Source: an uncultured Lachnospiraceae bacterium
GTDB taxonomy: Bacteria > Bacillota > Clostridia > Lachnospirales > Lachnospiraceae
Reading direction: 5' to 3'
DNA: 6,329 bases
Assembly (NCBI GenBank): GCA_910585625.1
Contig: CAJUFQ010000060.1
Span: forward strand, 292-6,620
In this document: one piece after another, positions 5,570 through 6,329 of the stretch
Layout: every line of letters starts with the position of its first letter
Position numbering within the stretch: the stretch's first letter is position 1
Notes under the pieces: generated by a model
Database searches by the model: none
Seen by the model: only the letters and a program-made list of their open reading frames with translations
Told to the model about the DNA's origin: nothing
Made by a program: the position numbers and the translations under genes

Positions 5570-6329
5570 TATTAACAGAAGATTTACGGCTATCCATACT
5601 TCAAGCAGCAGTCGAAGGAAAACTGACAGAACAGTCTGCTAAAGATACGCCTGTGGAAACAACATTGGACAGGTTGCAGGATATAAAAAACAATCTTGCC
5701 AATAACAAAAAAATTAAGAAGGCCGCTTCAAAAACAGAAGATTCAATACCTTTTAATATCCCTGATAATTGGACATGGGTGAAGCTGTGTGATATTGGCG
5801 AATTAGCAAGAGGAAAATCAAAACACAGACCGCGAAATGATGAAAGCCTTTATATTGACGGAACAATCCCTATGATCCAGACTGGAGATGTCGCCGCAGC
5901 CAATAAATACATTACACAATTTAACACTTGTTATAATGAAAAGGGACTTGCCCAAAGCAGGCTATGGAAAAAGGGGACATTATGCATCACGATAGCCGCA
6001 AATATTGGTGATGTCGCTATACTGACATTTGATGCCTGTTTCCCAGACAGCGTCCTTGGCTTTCTTCCGTTTTCTGAGCAGGTATCCAAAGAATATGTAT
6101 ATTATATGTTATTGGCATACAAACATCGTATGAATGCAAAGGCATCAAAAATGGCACAAAGCAATCTTAGCCTGGATAAAATCAATTCCATGTTATTTCC
6201 ATTTCCTCCAATTGAGGAGCAGTTGCGTATTGTGGATTGCTTAGACATGCTTTTTTGTAAAGTTGACGAATATGAAAAAATAGAACAGCAATTATCCACT
6301 CTTAAAGAAGAGTTTTTTTCTAATATGTG
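5566..6329 (+). CDS. hsdS: Type I specificity subunit HsdS (3' end outside the window)
   Basis: An open frame starts at ATG 5566, overlapping the hsdM stop by 4 nt (ATGA), with the purine-rich GGGGGTGG (5554-5561) just upstream. It stays open for 254 codons to the window edge, and the full protein should be about 400-450 residues. Residues 6-21 (DLRLSILQAAVEGKL) are the conserved N-terminal helix. After a Lys/Asn-rich segment (about 39-58), the first target recognition domain runs from IPDNWTWVKL (65-74) to about 215, with the family landmarks IPMIQTGDV (101-109) and SNLSLDKI (199-206). FPFPPIEEQLRIV (211-223) opens the conserved central coiled-coil region. The second recognition domain is missing, so the bipartite target cannot be inferred. 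Base composition is clearly more AT-rich than hsdR, as is common for exchanged specificity genes. Confidence 0.95.
   Translation, partial: MILTEDLRLSILQAAVEGKLTEQSAKDTPVETTLDRLQDIKNNLANNKKIKKAASKTEDSIPFNIPDNWTWVKLCDIGELARGKSKHRPRNDESLYIDGTIPMIQTGDVAAANKYITQFNTCYNEKGLAQSRLWKKGTLCITIAANIGDVAILTFDACFPDSVLGFLPFSEQVSKEYVYYMLLAYKHRMNAKASKMAQSNLSLDKINSMLFPFPPIEEQLRIVDCLDMLFCKVDEYEKIEQQLSTLKEEFFSNM

Noticed and set aside
6313..6319. Run of seven T in hsdS as a phase-variation tract
   Set aside because: Seven bases is short for slippage-driven switching, and the frame is open through it.

Overview
The window looks like a stretch of a mobile or accessory island from a gut-type Firmicute (class Clostridia; a Lachnospiraceae- or Ruminococcaceae-like host is my inference). 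The reasons are strong AGGAGG-type ribosome binding sites at most starts, a roughly 50% GC backbone, and a minus-strand gene of the family usually annotated 'virulence-related protein', which from memory is common on clostridial integrative and conjugative elements. No integrase, relaxase or attachment site is visible, so the island itself is inferred.

Layout. At 1-117 is the 3' end of an unrecognised plus-strand gene. It converges on the minus-strand 'virulence-related' gene (205-852), with a hairpin between them (150-188). From 853 to 1037 there is a divergent intergenic region that is itself a degenerate inverted duplication centred near 945: both flanking genes have almost the same leader, ribosome binding site and promoter-like boxes. 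To its right is a SymE-like toxin gene (1038-1292), closed by a long hairpin terminator (1302-1363). A second gene-free stretch holds a palindrome (1398-1413) and a full-consensus sigma-A promoter (1421-1450).

That promoter drives a tight four-gene run: a 74-residue XRE-family helix-turn-helix regulator (1483-1707), hsdR (1700-4066), hsdM (4079-5569) and hsdS (5566 to beyond the window end). The regulator and hsdR overlap by 8 nt, hsdR and hsdM are 12 nt apart, and hsdM and hsdS overlap by 4 nt. Together the last three encode a complete-looking type I restriction-modification system, probably of the EcoEI (type IB) kind, with HsdS cut off by the window edge at residue 254. HsdM and HsdS form the N6-adenine methyltransferase. 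Adding HsdR gives the ATP-driven translocating endonuclease.

The known parts are ordinary. The points worth a second look are the mirrored promoter region, the small regulator wired into the restriction operon with a candidate operator beside its promoter, the SymE-like gene next to a type I system (as in the E. coli immigration control region), and a drop in GC that begins inside hsdM and continues through hsdS.
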